Shown here piece by piece: positions 38,934 through 54,900 of a DNA stretch of 64,000 nt; the first letter of the stretch is position 1; every line of letters begins with the position of its first letter. A model generated the notes under the pieces. It made no database searches. It was given only the letters and a program-made list of their open reading frames with translations, and was not told the origin of the DNA. The DNA is from Syngnathus acus (Eukaryota; Chordata; Actinopteri; Syngnathiformes; Syngnathidae). The position numbers and the translations under genes are program-made. The stretch is from the NCBI RefSeq assembly GCF_901709675.1, contig NC_051091.1:4002967-4066966 (forward strand), read 5' to 3'.

Positions 38934-41065
38934 CTGTGACACCCGCAAGGTCATTCACAATGAAGGTCCTGTCATCATATGCTTTTTCCACTTTGACAAT
39001 ATCTGACATCATCACTTGATACGCTCTTTCTTACTTGCGCATGTTTATTTATTTGTTTGATTATTATTTCTTTACAGGGCTGTAAACGCCTGTGGATTTA
39101 AGATATAGTACTCTTTGTGTAAATACACTCACTGGACACTCCATTAGTTTCACTGATGCAGTCTGCTGAGATCTAAAATTTGATATAGCTGCAGCATAAT
39201 TTTGTTTTTTATTTCCATTGAGACTGCCAGAAAGGTAATAATGCTACAAATTTATTTTGGTTTTATGCAATGGATTTCTTATATTGCAAACATCAGCGCT
39301 ACTATATACTGCAAACAACTATAATAAACATTTTGAATTATATCATATATTCATTGGGAATTAATGATTTTAAATTGGTGTACTATGATGCTTGACAGCT
39401 CAGCATGTTGGGGGCACGCGACAGTTTGGCTAATTGTGCCGTAATTGAACGTATGCAGTGAATGCAGAACATGCTTTATGATGATCATAATGTTGGTTAT
39501 TAAATCAAAATAAATTTTTTTTTAAATGGCTGTAACACAGATAATGTGCATCTTCCATTTAGCAAGTAGATATCTTTTATCGTCAGCAAAGTACATAACA
39601 TAGTAAACGTGATAAATTTTGCAAAAACTGGAAACACTATACTGAAACATTTCTAAATTGCATTCACAGAAGTCCATAATACTCTGGGCAAAAATAACAT
39701 TACATCACATTTGGGGGGAAAAAAAAAATCTGTGGCCCTAAAACTCTTAAAGGTTACATAAATGGTATCACATTTTGAAATTAAAAAAGAAAAAAAAAAT
39801 CACTCACCTGCCCATTCTTCACCACCTTGTGGACCAGTCTTGATTTTATGGCTCACACGTATCCATATTTCTTTCAAAGCGCGATTCTATCTCAGAGGCA
39901 AGGAGTCTTCTGCACACCAAAGATAGATTCTCTATCATCTCACGCGCAAAAACAAAAACCCAAACTAAAAACGCACTAAAAACTTGGAATTGTGATGCAC
40001 CAAACCCCCAAATGAGTGCCTGAATTTTCCGCCTTTAGGAAATGATATCATGGCAGAGTCGAGGAAAAGTGCAGGGCAGGGTTAGGAAAAAAAGTGCACT
40101 ATCACAGCAGTGAGATTCTACAAATCACCGCCAAATCCCTTAAAAGCTCTTTCATACTCTCGCTCGTTCTTTTCCTTCTGTGCGCATCTCTGCGCTGGTG
40201 CTCCACCCTCCTCCTCCTCCTCCCACTCGCTCCGCTGAACCCACTCCTTCCTCACTCAGTCAGTCTCTGGGTGCACTAATGGCCACAGATTGGGATTATC
40301 ATGCAGGCGTCTGTGAAGAAGCCACGGGGTGGACTAGCCCGCTTCCCCCCCCTGTACGGCTGAACCAAATAGAGAACTCTCTCCACCCCCACTATGATGG
40401 ACCTCAGTCACTTTGAGAGATTAGATGAGTGATTTGATTCATGCACTCACACACACACGCACAGAAACAAACATGCCGCGCTCACACACACACATACATT
40501 CGCTCTCATTCTTTCACCCACCTGTCAATATTAGCACCATGCAAGGAGAAGCAAGTAGTTGCATCTGGTTTAGTGGAATTTCTGAAGTTCATCAGCCCCG
40601 AAATGGTAAATCGCAACAGGGAGTCAAGCAAACAGTTGAAGCAGTTGACCAGTCAGCACATTTATTAGCATCGTGCTTTATGACTCTTTTATTAGCCTGT
40701 GGTTAATTCATTAGTATCTCGCCAAGACGCCTGCTTTATGCCTCAAACACTTTTCATTTCTTTCAGTTCAAATTACAGAATTTAGATTCCATAACCTGTC
40801 AATCTAAATCTCAACTATGTCAGCTACCAACTTTTTTGAACAGCTGCCAGCATTTCTGTATGCAAAAAAAGACTCATATTTGTGTTCTATTTGAGTTGTA
40901 TTTATTGTTAAGTGTCTACATTGGGAAATATATTGAACTTTAAAGTTAAATACAACTTGGGCGTACTTTCGTGTACCACTACCTCTAGTGGTACTTTGAG
41001 GATCACTGGATTACGACATGAAGAATACACTTACTGATGTAATTCTTGTTTTCCATTTGATTGTT
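38934..41065. other. grm6 5' region and spacer
   Basis: A probable untranslated first exon of grm6 ends at 39808 (minus-strand donor GGGCAG then GTGAGTG), about 0.9 kb upstream of the coding exon's 3' splice site at 38933. Its left boundary, and so the promoter, is not evident but should be near 39900-40100. A CA-rich microsatellite lies at 40446-40500. A relic near 39125 (CTCACTGGACACTCCATTAG) resembles a Tc1/mariner-type terminus. No other gene is seen. Confidence 0.5.
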
Positions 41066-41393
41066 TCATCCCTCCATCCACTTTGCAAACTGGAGTGCTG
41101 GAGCCTATCCCAGGTGACTTCTCGCAGTAGGCGAGGGACTCCCTGAACTGACAATCACAGGGCACACATAGACGAACAACCATTCGCACTCACACCTTCG
41201 GGCAATTTGGAGGAGCCAATCTGCCTACCTTGCATGTGTTTTGGAATGTGGGAGGAAGCCAGGGTACCTGGAGGAAACCCACCAGGCACGGGGAGAACAT
41301 GCAAACTCCACACAGAAAGGCCGAAGTCGGAATCAAACCCTGCACCAATAAACTGCGAGGCGGACGTGCTAACATTCGTCCAGCGTGCCGCCA
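41066..41393. mobile_element. Teleost LINE 3'-end fragment
   Basis: It contains TGGAGCCTATCCCAG, the GGGCACACATAGACGAACAA block, TTGGAATGTGGGAGGAAGCC and GGGGAGAACATGCAAACTCC, a block order I remember from a very common fish LINE-type interspersed repeat. It is 5' truncated and has no coding capacity. It lies just downstream of the comt stop, so it may be part of the comt 3' untranslated region. Confidence 0.7.
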
Positions 41394-41487
41394 ATTTGAT
41401 TCTTTCATTTTTTTTTTTTATATGGCTTCCTATGACAGTGGTAGTTAACAGCATATACGAAATGGTGTTTGAAAAATTGGACAGAAA

Positions 41488-42915
41488 CTACCCTAAGAAA
41501 ATGGACTTCTCCAGGCCATCCTCTGCCTTTGTATATTCCAGATGAGATTTGAAGTACTGGCTTTTATACTGCGGGCTGTGCCGGACGTACTCCAGGTAGT
41601 CCGGCGTGCCAGGACAGATAACGTTATCGGCCAGCAGGATACTCCCTTTCCTCAAGAGGCCGCATTCCTGAGGAAACAGTGTCAAAGTTAGTGCTGTGCG
41701 GGGCGGGGCGCTAACGTCAAAACGCCATCAGTAGAAAATAACCTGCCTCCATCAGTTTGGTGTCGAGAAGGTAACGATTCTTCCAGTGGTCCAAAAAAAC
41801 CAAGTCAAATGTTTTTACTCCAAAATGCGCCTTCAGTTTAGGGATCCATTCACCAGAATCCCCTTCAACTAACTGCACCTGCAGAAAGAAAAAACAGGTG
41901 CATCTCTGCCTCAAACTGCTTGTTTATTGAAAAGCAGCAGAAGCTTTTACCTTGTCACCAACACCCGCCCATGCAATGACTTGCCGAGCGATAGCGGCAT
42001 AGTCGGGATTAAATTCAAGTGTAATGAACTTGGCGTGAGGTGGCAGCAAACTGGCGATACGAACTGCGGAGTAGCCGCAGTAGGTGCCCAGCTCAAGCAC
42101 ACAAGATGGATTGGCCTCGGACACCACAGAGTCAAGAATGCAACCTATGGCAAATATGGGGCGGGGGGCATGAAAATTACTACAATATAAGAGAGCATGT
42201 ATAGTATTTTTTATTCAGCTATCTAACAAAAGCATCTTTTTTTTTCTCCCCCAAACAATATCTCAGTACCTTTCTCGTTGCCTACGTTCATGGCCCACTC
42301 ATTGTGGGTGCAGAAGTCATCAATGGCTTTAACCACGCTTCGAGGATCCCCTCTTGTGGCCGTTTTTTGTACTGCAGCAAGGAGCCTCTGAGAGAAAATC
42401 AAAACGGTACAGACAGGCACAATGTAACTATGTCCATTTGTTTTGATGTTGTTCAAATATAAATACAGCCAAACCAAATTCTTGAATTGCTAATTTGCAC
42501 TTTTCAAATGAGCATTTGAATGAAGCAGAAAAAAATGCAACAGTAAAGTATGGTTAGTTAAGGGTCTCCTACTTTTTATTTGCTATTCCAAAATATATGG
42601 AAAAAAAATATTAAGTCTTTTATCACCCCCACCACCCCCACTTTGATTCGGTTGTCTTATCTTATAGCCTATAGGCTAAATTATTGTGACTTTTTCAGCT
42701 ACGTGAGTCTACTTTCACACCAGTTCCGAGTGTGGCTGAGGTCCCACCTGAGGACGTGTGGACTGGGTCAGCTTGTCCAGTACCCATTCCACAATGACAT
42801 CATGCCAGAAGAGTGCCAGGCCCCCATGATACTGCACAGTGCAGGGGATCACCCATTTATACAGCGAAAACAGTAGAACTGCTCCGCCAGTGCAGCTAGC
42901 AACCAACCACCACAT
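41488..42915 (-). CDS. comt: Catechol O-methyltransferase, membrane-bound form
   Basis: It transfers a methyl group from S-adenosylmethionine to catechols such as dopamine in a Mg-dependent reaction at the ER or plasma membrane. Coding exons: 42748-42915, 42270-42387, 41951-42144, 41747-41878, 41488-41667. The sum is 792 nt, 263 aa (human membrane form 271). An N-terminal anchor [20 protein letters not shown] is followed by [21 protein letters not shown] and FITLEFNPD (SAM site). The Mg ligands and catalytic lysine are D190 and K193 in FLDHWK, and D218-N219 in [20 protein letters not shown] ends the protein. The intron after LDTKLME begins GCAGGT rather than GT, and only a GC-AG splice keeps LMEECGLL in frame. 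A 3' splice site sits one base before the ATG, so the 5' leader is in an upstream exon (donor at 43746). Fish paralogue (a or b) not assigned. Confidence 0.93.
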
Positions 42916-44272
42916 CCTGCAACCAAAAAAAAAAAGGTCAGTACTGCTCAATCATACAATACTGTAATCACAAGCTGCATAGAGATAAATAGAAGCTCCC
43001 ATGTCTCCTTTCACTCTAGGCTCTCCCTTTGTATTGGGCTAATGAGATGGGTGTTTACTATTCAGTGATGCTGTTATCTCTTTCAGTATCTTCCAGGCTG
43101 GAAGTTCCAGCCACACACAGTATGATGAATATCATTTAATATCAACTGTAATAAGAAGAGAGTGTTTACAGCCTGTGCTGGTGTATTTTTACCACGCAGG
43201 GATAAAATATCAAGTTGGACATACATGAAATGGGGGACAGGAAAAACAAGCAACATCATAAACCCATACGTCCATGCCAAAGCTATTTTTTTAGTGTCGC
43301 TATGGTAGGCAACAGCTTAGTTGCACAGAAAAACGACTATGAAAGCCGAGCCACGGTTGAGCTAATGCCTTTTGATTTGCGGTTTGAGTTGCATGGCAAC
43401 TGGCTGCGGGTTAGGGGGCTGTGTCACAAAAGGCGGACTAACCGGACTTTCACCTTTCCTTGTACAATTCCCATGAGATGCAACTTGACGTAACCATTCA
43501 AGTGCATACATGCAGACAGAGAATAAGATGGCTTCAAACATAGACTGTGCATCAGAAAGGAGTTGAAAGTAAATGGCAGAAATCTACAATTTTAGTGCTG
43601 TCTTTTTTTTTTCTTTTTTTTTTTCTTACATGCACATGAGTGGTCAGTTTAACGGGGTGTCACGAATCAGTTAATGTGCCACGATGTTGACTAACGCCCG
43701 ATGAACACAACTCACACCTTTTAAGCCAACAGAAAATCACACTTACGTTTCAGGATGACGCCGTGTGTCGCCTCACTCCTGCACGCAAAACTTGCAAAAG
43801 TCAATAACAAGACATGTCGACGTGTGTTTGCGTTCACACTTAACTCCTCCCCTCCCCTCCCTTCTCCTCCAGCCTCCCGTCGCCCCTTCTCTGGGGGCAG
43901 CTCCAACGTGACCATGCAAGGAATGCGCCATAGTTCAGCAACCCGCACACAAAATTACATTTAGCTCCTCCTCCTCAGCGCAAACTGATTTATTAGTGAG
44001 CGGCGTACTGTACAAAACGTCAGCCAGTTCAAATGTAATTTGTTCTTTAAAAAAATGAAACTAGAAAGTATACCTTTTGGATACATAACAGAAAACAAAC
44101 TTAAGGGTCATTCTGTCTGAATCCAATGGAACTGCCGTGAATATGCAAATCGCCTGATGGGAAAAGGCACAAAGGCTTTGCACATGATGCCAGCACCAGA
44201 TTTGTACAATAAAGTCCTCCAAGTCCAATGAATGGGAGAGAAAAAGGCCGCGGCCAAAACAAGGAGGTCAAG
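42916..44272. other. comt leader intron and promoter; srpk 3' region
   Basis: A minus-strand donor (CTGAAAC then GTAAGTG) at 43746/43747 marks the likely end of an untranslated comt exon, with the promoter probably in 43750-43950. A pyrimidine-rich stretch (43840-43900) lies there. The right part should hold the srpk 3' untranslated region. No further coding exon is recognised. Confidence 0.45.
43989..43994 (-). terminator. Candidate srpk polyadenylation signal
   Basis: AATAAA on the minus strand, 279 nt after the srpk stop codon. It lies very close to the inferred comt promoter, implying tight tandem packing. It is assigned by position only. Confidence 0.4.
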
Positions 44273-48445
<4,173 letters not shown>

Positions 48446-50067
48446 TTTTAACAGGAGCCTGCTGAGTCCAGATGACAGTGACACTTAGAGCCGTCGAATA
48501 AAGTCAAAGTCTGCTTTATTGTCAATTTCTTCAAACGTGGACATGAGGTGCATTCTGAAGATATTTATTCAACCTACTTTACAGTTACACTTTACTGCGT
48601 AACCTTATTCATGAATTCATTTACTTTGAAAAGATGCTTTATGTCCTGTTTCTATCTGGTAGACAGAACTATGTCTTAAGGGATTCCACAGGGTTCAATT
48701 TTAAGGCCCCTGCTTTTCTCCTTATATTGTCTGCCCCTTGCGCTCCATATTGAGAAAGCAGTAGTTTCTTGAGGTCTTTTTACAACAGTGCACATATGTG
48801 TTTATAAATCACTTGAGGTAGCTTGTTTGTGTCACTGGATGAGTCTTTGTAGTGACATTTCCAATGAGCCATGCAGTCAGTGAATGCTCAACATGTATTT
48901 TTAGCCAGTCAAATAGCGTCCAAAGTGAAACCAAACTGTTCCAAATGTTGTTAGATTCATTTTTAGTGACTTGTTGTTGTAGGAAAAACAAGATTCAGAA
49001 TACATTTTTTTTCAACCATATAAAGTGTATCCAATGGTGAGCTAAAAGTGCGAGCCATTTCCCATCCATATACAGACAGCACACCAATGAACAAGTGGCA
49101 CCAAGGTCACTCATTCCTACTAAATAAATTCAGAAACGTACTTACTTGGTGTCTGATATATTCCGTTATAATCTTCCCGTAATAAGCACGGTGCACAAAG
49201 TTAGCCATACACAGTACCTCGGTCTCGTATGCTCTGGCCCTCTCTCTGGTGGGACTGCCAACACTCAGTCCAGGAATAGCCAAGCACTTGACGTGCATGC
49301 CGTGTTGCTGCATGGTTGCTGCTACAACAACAGACTGCCCTTGGAAATCTATACTGGAAACAGCATTTTGCGAGGCAAGGCATGTACATGTGCAAATGGC
49401 ATACACAGTAGTGCAATATGACAGCTGTGTGGGGGGGGGGGAACATTTTAAAGTGCAGTCACAGACTTGATAAGTTGAAGCAGATATACAATAGTCACAA
49501 TAGAATATTTACATTTATACATGAAAAAAAAGCCAAGAGTTGAACAGGGTAAATTCGCATCTGGATGTGCAAATATATTCAAAGGCACCCGATATTATTG
49601 AAATATTTACTTGAATAGTACAGTAATTAACTAATTTTTAATTTAATGATTGACAATAAATGTTATTCTGGAACGTTTATCAGCCAAATACCTCCTGTCC
49701 ACAAAACCTAGTGACAGCCTTGGATGCCGGTATGAAAGAAAAAGTACCATCCACAAGATGTCGCTCACGCTATCAAAACCACATTTTTTGAGGCGTAAGC
49801 CTATTTGCCAAAACCAAACTCTAGAGGCGCTAAAACGCTTTTGAAATTCATTGCCTTCATTGATTCTTTCTTGTTTTATTACAATTTCGGACTTGTTGAA
49901 CAGGAAATTATTGTAGATTCAAATATATTTACACATTACATTTAGCCCTGATGACTGTTAAGCTGCTATGCCACTTTAACAATAATACACAGACTTGAGA
50001 AAAGTCAGAATATTGAGTTGACCTTCACAGAAATTCGTGTTACGTGACTCATCCTGTGATGCAAAAC
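48446..50067. other. srpk 5' region and spacer
   Basis: It should contain the srpk promoter and any untranslated exon. A short LINE 3' tail (48503-48533) matches 7324-7354. No open frame of note and no recognised coding exon. A G-run lies at 49432-49441. Confidence 0.4.
48503..48533 (-). mobile_element. Short LINE 3'-tail fragment
   Basis: GTCAAAGTCTGCTTTATTGT plus the following TCAATTTCTTCA is identical to the start of the fragment at 7324. It is severely 5' truncated and lies about 60 nt upstream of the srpk start codon, so it may be part of the srpk leader. Confidence 0.5.
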
Positions 50068-50087
50068 TATTGATTGCAACATGAAAC

Positions 50088-50093
50088 TTTATT
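50088..50093 (-). terminator. ccdc120 polyadenylation signal
   Basis: The minus strand reads ACAATAAAGTTTCATGTTGC, a consensus AATAAA in the context typical of vertebrate cleavage sites. It is the best candidate downstream of the ccdc120 stop. Confidence 0.55.
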
Positions 50094-51904
50094 GTAGTAG
50101 AATGAATGCACAATTTCATACATACGGGTACATACAGTATAGGGAAGGCCTATTGAGCCTGATTTCATAGACCTGCTAATAAAAGGGGGTGGAACAGTGG
50201 TATTTAAATATATATTTTTAAAAAGAGACTTGAACATTAGCAAGTCTGCGGAATATGATGCTTCTAACACATGAATTCCCACACTGACGGATGAGAACAC
50301 GCTACAGTAGGTTGCTACAAAGTGGTCAAGTTTATGAATATACTATCAGTCAATTTTGCTCTTGAGCTAAATTCATAGCATTTTTCTCAACTCTAAGAAA
50401 AATAAATTTCAAGTCCCAGTGCACAGACATTTGGTCTTTTCAGAAAACTGTATAGCTGTGTACAGTAGAACATTAAATCAACATGGTGCGACATTTTTTT
50501 TTTTTTTTTTACCAGAGTAGGAAATATTATCAACATACAGTATCAAACAAAAAAATTACATTCAAATGAGTCCATAGATCATAAATGGCAACTAAGTAAT
50601 TACGCCCAAAAATATGCTTGGTTCTGTTTACATCAAATTAATTACAAGATTATCTGATACTCACATTTTCTGAGGTTTATGTGGCAGAATGATCAAAAGA
50701 CTAAGAAATACATGTAATGGAATATAATCCGATTTCTTTTGTTTTCAGACAACAACAAGAGGTGATGTAAAATAACAAGTCAAAATGCTAAATCATTGCA
50801 TATACAAATCTGCAGAGATGAACTCGCAAAACATTTTCTGGCGTGAGACCTGCTCACTCAGTCACTCTGAACAACAGCAGCCCTATTCTCTTCATGCCAC
50901 CAGACTCACTTGTTTTTCTTCACAGAGAATCAAATTGATTAAACGTGGAAGCGGGGTTGGTTACATGTGGTTAGTTTAAAAAAAATAAAAATAAAAATCT
51001 TATTGTTAGTAAGGGAGTAAAACATCTTGTAAGTTCTCAACGCAATCCATCCCACACTATTTACAGACAGGCTGATGATGACTGTCAACATTGCAGCCCG
51101 ACATCTCTCATGGTAGCAAATCAAAGGGAATTTAAGGCTTAAGATGTTCATAAAGTGCGCTGTATGACAGCCACATCCCCTTTAAACTGAAGAAAGCAAC
51201 GCACGTTCTTGTCATACAGTACAAATGCTACTGTAGTACAGTAGATCTCACAACAGCCCTCAGCTTTGTTTGAAAATACATCTATGACATTGTTCCAAAT
51301 TCCCCACATTTTAGTGACATCGTGAACTGCTTGACTCGATTCAATTCATAGAGGCTAAATTACAAGCGGTACGGGTCAGTAGAAATTTTGCTCTATTAAA
51401 AACATGGAGGCACTCCCATCTGCTACTTTCTTCAACTTTTGGGTATCAACATTGACAAATTGGAATGGTTGTAGAATTAATTACAGATGAAGATTGAGGT
51501 TTTTTTTTTATATTATCCACAAACACATGTTCACTGGCATGTTATAATACTTGTATATTGAGCAATATATTATCTCTTCAATATAACTTTTTTCGAACTC
51601 GGGAGATACAAAATAGTGATTTCAACGTATAGAAAAAAAATGAATATCTTGGGAGACTTCTCTGTGTTATTATTGAGGAAATTGTGAAGGTACCATGAAG
51701 TAGTGCAGCTTGACCATATTAGTAAACGCTCACCTCCTTTGGGAGTTCTGGGTTCAGCGACATCAGGCTTGACAAAGCTTCTCACACCGTACTGCTGCTG
51801 TCGTTTGTTAGTCGTTTTTCTGCTGAGGTTGCCATGTTTTGTTTCCCTGTTGAACTCACATTGTAGCAAGTGGTCTGTACTTGGAGTCAATGCTTGGTAT
51901 TTTG

Positions 51905-51942
51905 CATGTGTGTGTGCACGTGTGTGTGTGTGTGTGTGTGTG
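51905..51942. repeat. (TG)n / (CA)n microsatellite
   Basis: An interrupted dinucleotide tract with a pure run of 11 TG at 51921-51942. On the minus strand it begins ten bases after the ccdc120 stop codon, so it lies at the very start of the 3' untranslated region. Confidence 0.9.
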
Positions 51943-51952
51943 TTCCATTGCC

Positions 51953-54900
51953 TCAGACAAGGGTGCCCGGGTCTGCGTTGGGCTCCTTCGGGGCCCCTTC
52001 TTGTGTCTGTGAGTGAGGAGTCTCCTGATAGAGGGACAGCTCCATTGACCTGTTGGGGAGGCAACACGCATCAAAACTCCACACAAAGTAGGCAGGAACG
52101 TGCTGGATCTGGATGCTGTTTTGTTTTGTGAAAAAGATGTCTCCTCCGGCGAAGCGTAGGAGACATCAATCACAGCAGATGGATCGACCACGCGAGAGTA
52201 ATGCAAGCCGCAAACTGATAGTGCAAAGACAGCAATACTGACCTGCCATGCAGCGGGTGCCCATGAAAGCTGGCTGACTGGGACATTTGAGGCCTGTGGG
52301 GGTTACTCGCTTCACCTTGAGCAGACTGGGCCGGGATTGCTAGAGGGTGGGGGTGTGACAGTCGTGAAACGCCTGCTTCGTGGCTCTTAGGGGGATATCC
52401 AAGGGCGTTACGAAGGTACCAGTCTCGGAGGCCTTCCAGAGCCAAGGCTTTGTGGAGGCTTCTCGTTGAGTCCTCGGGGGTCGGGAGGGAGAATTGCGGG
52501 GCTCTTCGACTGAAAGCAGGCCCGGAGAGTTCCGTCTGGTAGGGGAGGAGGTTGGGGATGGAGGACGTGGTGGTACCGGCGGCAGGAAGGTGTGACAACA
52601 GGATGGCATCCTGAGCGTTTTGCTGCAAGGGGATAAAGGGTCCACAAGATTTGGTTCTGGTGACCTTGACCCTGCGCATGTCAGCTTGAGACCCTCGACC
52701 AACCACGGGGCTGTAAGGAGGCGCGGCGCTCGGGAGGTGCACCTGAGAATGGGAGAAACCGTTTGCATGGGGAGTAACTCCTCCAGTGGAGGAACAGTGA
52801 GAGGGTAAGTCCTGCCAGATCCTGCCTGTGGACTGGAAGAGGTTGTGTTGCACTTGCATCCTTTGCTGCTTTCCCCAGATGTAGTCCATCAGCAGCTCAT
52901 TGTAGCCCACCCCCCTGGCCCCCATGGACAGGCGCATTTTGGCCTGCTCCCCAGATCCGTCCACGTGTTTTTCGGGGCTGCTCAAGTGAATGTGCCGTAG
53001 TTTCCCATCCGTCAGCGTTTCCGAACTCTTGTAGGGCCCTCCTTTAGGGTGCATCCCATTTCTGGGCGCCGGGTCGTCCGGAAGGCTGGACCGATCCAGA
53101 AGGGCCTCCGAGCTGTTACTGCGTCTGGCTCTGGAGTTGTAAAGGCCGCTTCTACGGTCCGAGGAGGAGCCCTCCTGGGCGAGTGGGATCATATAGGGCA
53201 CATCTGGACTGCCGGACCACTGCTTCGACCCGTTGCTCCCCGACACCTCGGACCTAAAATAATGAAGGTTGACGTAAAGCTGAGAGCTTTTTAAATCCTC
53301 CAAATGACTTTAAGAAACTTTGACGCCAGAAAGTCTTTGTATTTACGCATTCAATAGAAGTACGATTCTTTTATTTACATTTCTACATCTCCATGTGAAT
53401 ATGACTTGTAAATGTTGCCCCCATTGTTTAACCCTCAGTTGTTAAATTTCTATAGACTTGGCGGCAGACTTCCTAAAAGACAAAAAAAAACCCCGCTGGT
53501 GACGAAATGCTCGCTCCTCCTGAACCTGGAGGAAAAACATTACCTGACATGAACACTGATTGGTGCCGTTCGGGCCAAAAGTGGCGTCGCTGGAACACTT
53601 CTGCCTTCAACATTAGATGCACTTCTTGGTAAAGAGTGAGTTGGACTGTGGAAGATACAATCAAAAAGAAGCCATGAGTTGTAGAGAATGGACTAAATTT
53701 AAATAAGGGGAAATAAACTGAAGTTAGGAGTTTACAAACACACATGAAGCAAAAGGTACCTGACAGAGCTTGTGACAGAATTGCGCCGTGTTCTCATTTC
53801 ATAGTAAATCTCTACTGGAGAAAGTTTCCTGCTGATCCTGTGGTCGGGGCTGCCGACAGTGAGCCGAGGCTGGGACAAAGAGCGCTGATCGGCAGCCACG
53901 CCGGGAGACGACTCTTGGGAGAGAAAATACAAAGAAGGGCGGATCAAATCAAGGTGGTGCGCATTCGAATTTCAACCTGTGAATTCGATTTGAAAATTGA
54001 GACCATACCATTGTCATGTGACGTTGAATCGGACATGGAGCTTGCGCTCTCTGACATGACACCGTCCTCTGGAAGTCAAAGCATACCAACGTAAACCTTA
54101 GCCAAAACCTCATCTGAACTGAATTTGAATGTATAAATAAAGCTTTTATTGTATTTTGTTTCGAGAACGCATTACCTACCTGTGTGACATCCCCGATGGA
54201 CCGTCCTCTTGCTATTTGGGATGTTTCTGTCCGACTCTGTGTGTCTGTACAGAGCACCGGTGAAGATGGCTTTCACCTGCCTTCTTTGGGCCGCTTCATC
54301 TTGCAGCTGGAGCATAATCACTTGCGTTAGGACTGGAGTACAAACGGCAAAGCTGTTGACTTACATCTGTCCTGGGAGGCGGGCCAGTTCTGCGTTGCAC
54401 CGTTGGGGGTTTCTCCCCTGTCTCCAGGGGGAACGCCTGTGGCAACTTCCCAGTCAGCTCCTGCGGAGGAAATCAATTAGCTGAAATCCCTCTCACTGGC
54501 CTACAAGGTCCGAAGATTTTCTAAAAGGACACCACTTAAGAGATTACTTGAAGTTGCTATAAAAGGGTCCTTTTAATGCTTCAGGGCTCTGAGCAGTTAT
54601 GGCTTAACTGACGTTTTGGCCATAAATTACACCTACGACGATAACAGTGAGCGGCGTCGAAACTTCTAATTAGCGTGACACGAAAGGAAGTCAAAATGGA
54701 GTGCGGTGAGTCACTCTAAACACACGGATGTGTTAAAAGGCTGTGAAAAAACAGCCGAGGGCATTATGTGGAGACAGCTTTCGATGACGGGATATGATAT
54801 CTACGCTTAATAATTTGGAGGGAGATTGTGATGATGCATCGGTCTGGGTTGCTCCGTTGTCTGTCCCCATTTTTGCGTTATTACACTGATACAATGTGCA

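Larger units (their letters stand above)
50068..51952 (-). other. Inferred ccdc120 3' untranslated region
   Basis: About 1.9 kb without recognisable coding exons between the ccdc120 stop and a strong minus-strand polyadenylation signal. A/T-rich with several T runs. The extent is inferred from the signal position only. Confidence 0.45.

Noticed and set aside
38887-39012. Upstream in-frame start of grm6 ([14 protein letters not shown]...)
   Set aside because: A good 3' splice site (GTGTCACAG then GTAGAAGG) at 38934/38933 lies between it and the signal peptide, so the mature message should not include it.
39121-39150. Tc1/mariner insertion upstream of grm6
   Set aside because: Only about 30 bases resemble such a terminus and there is no second end, so it is noted only as a relic.
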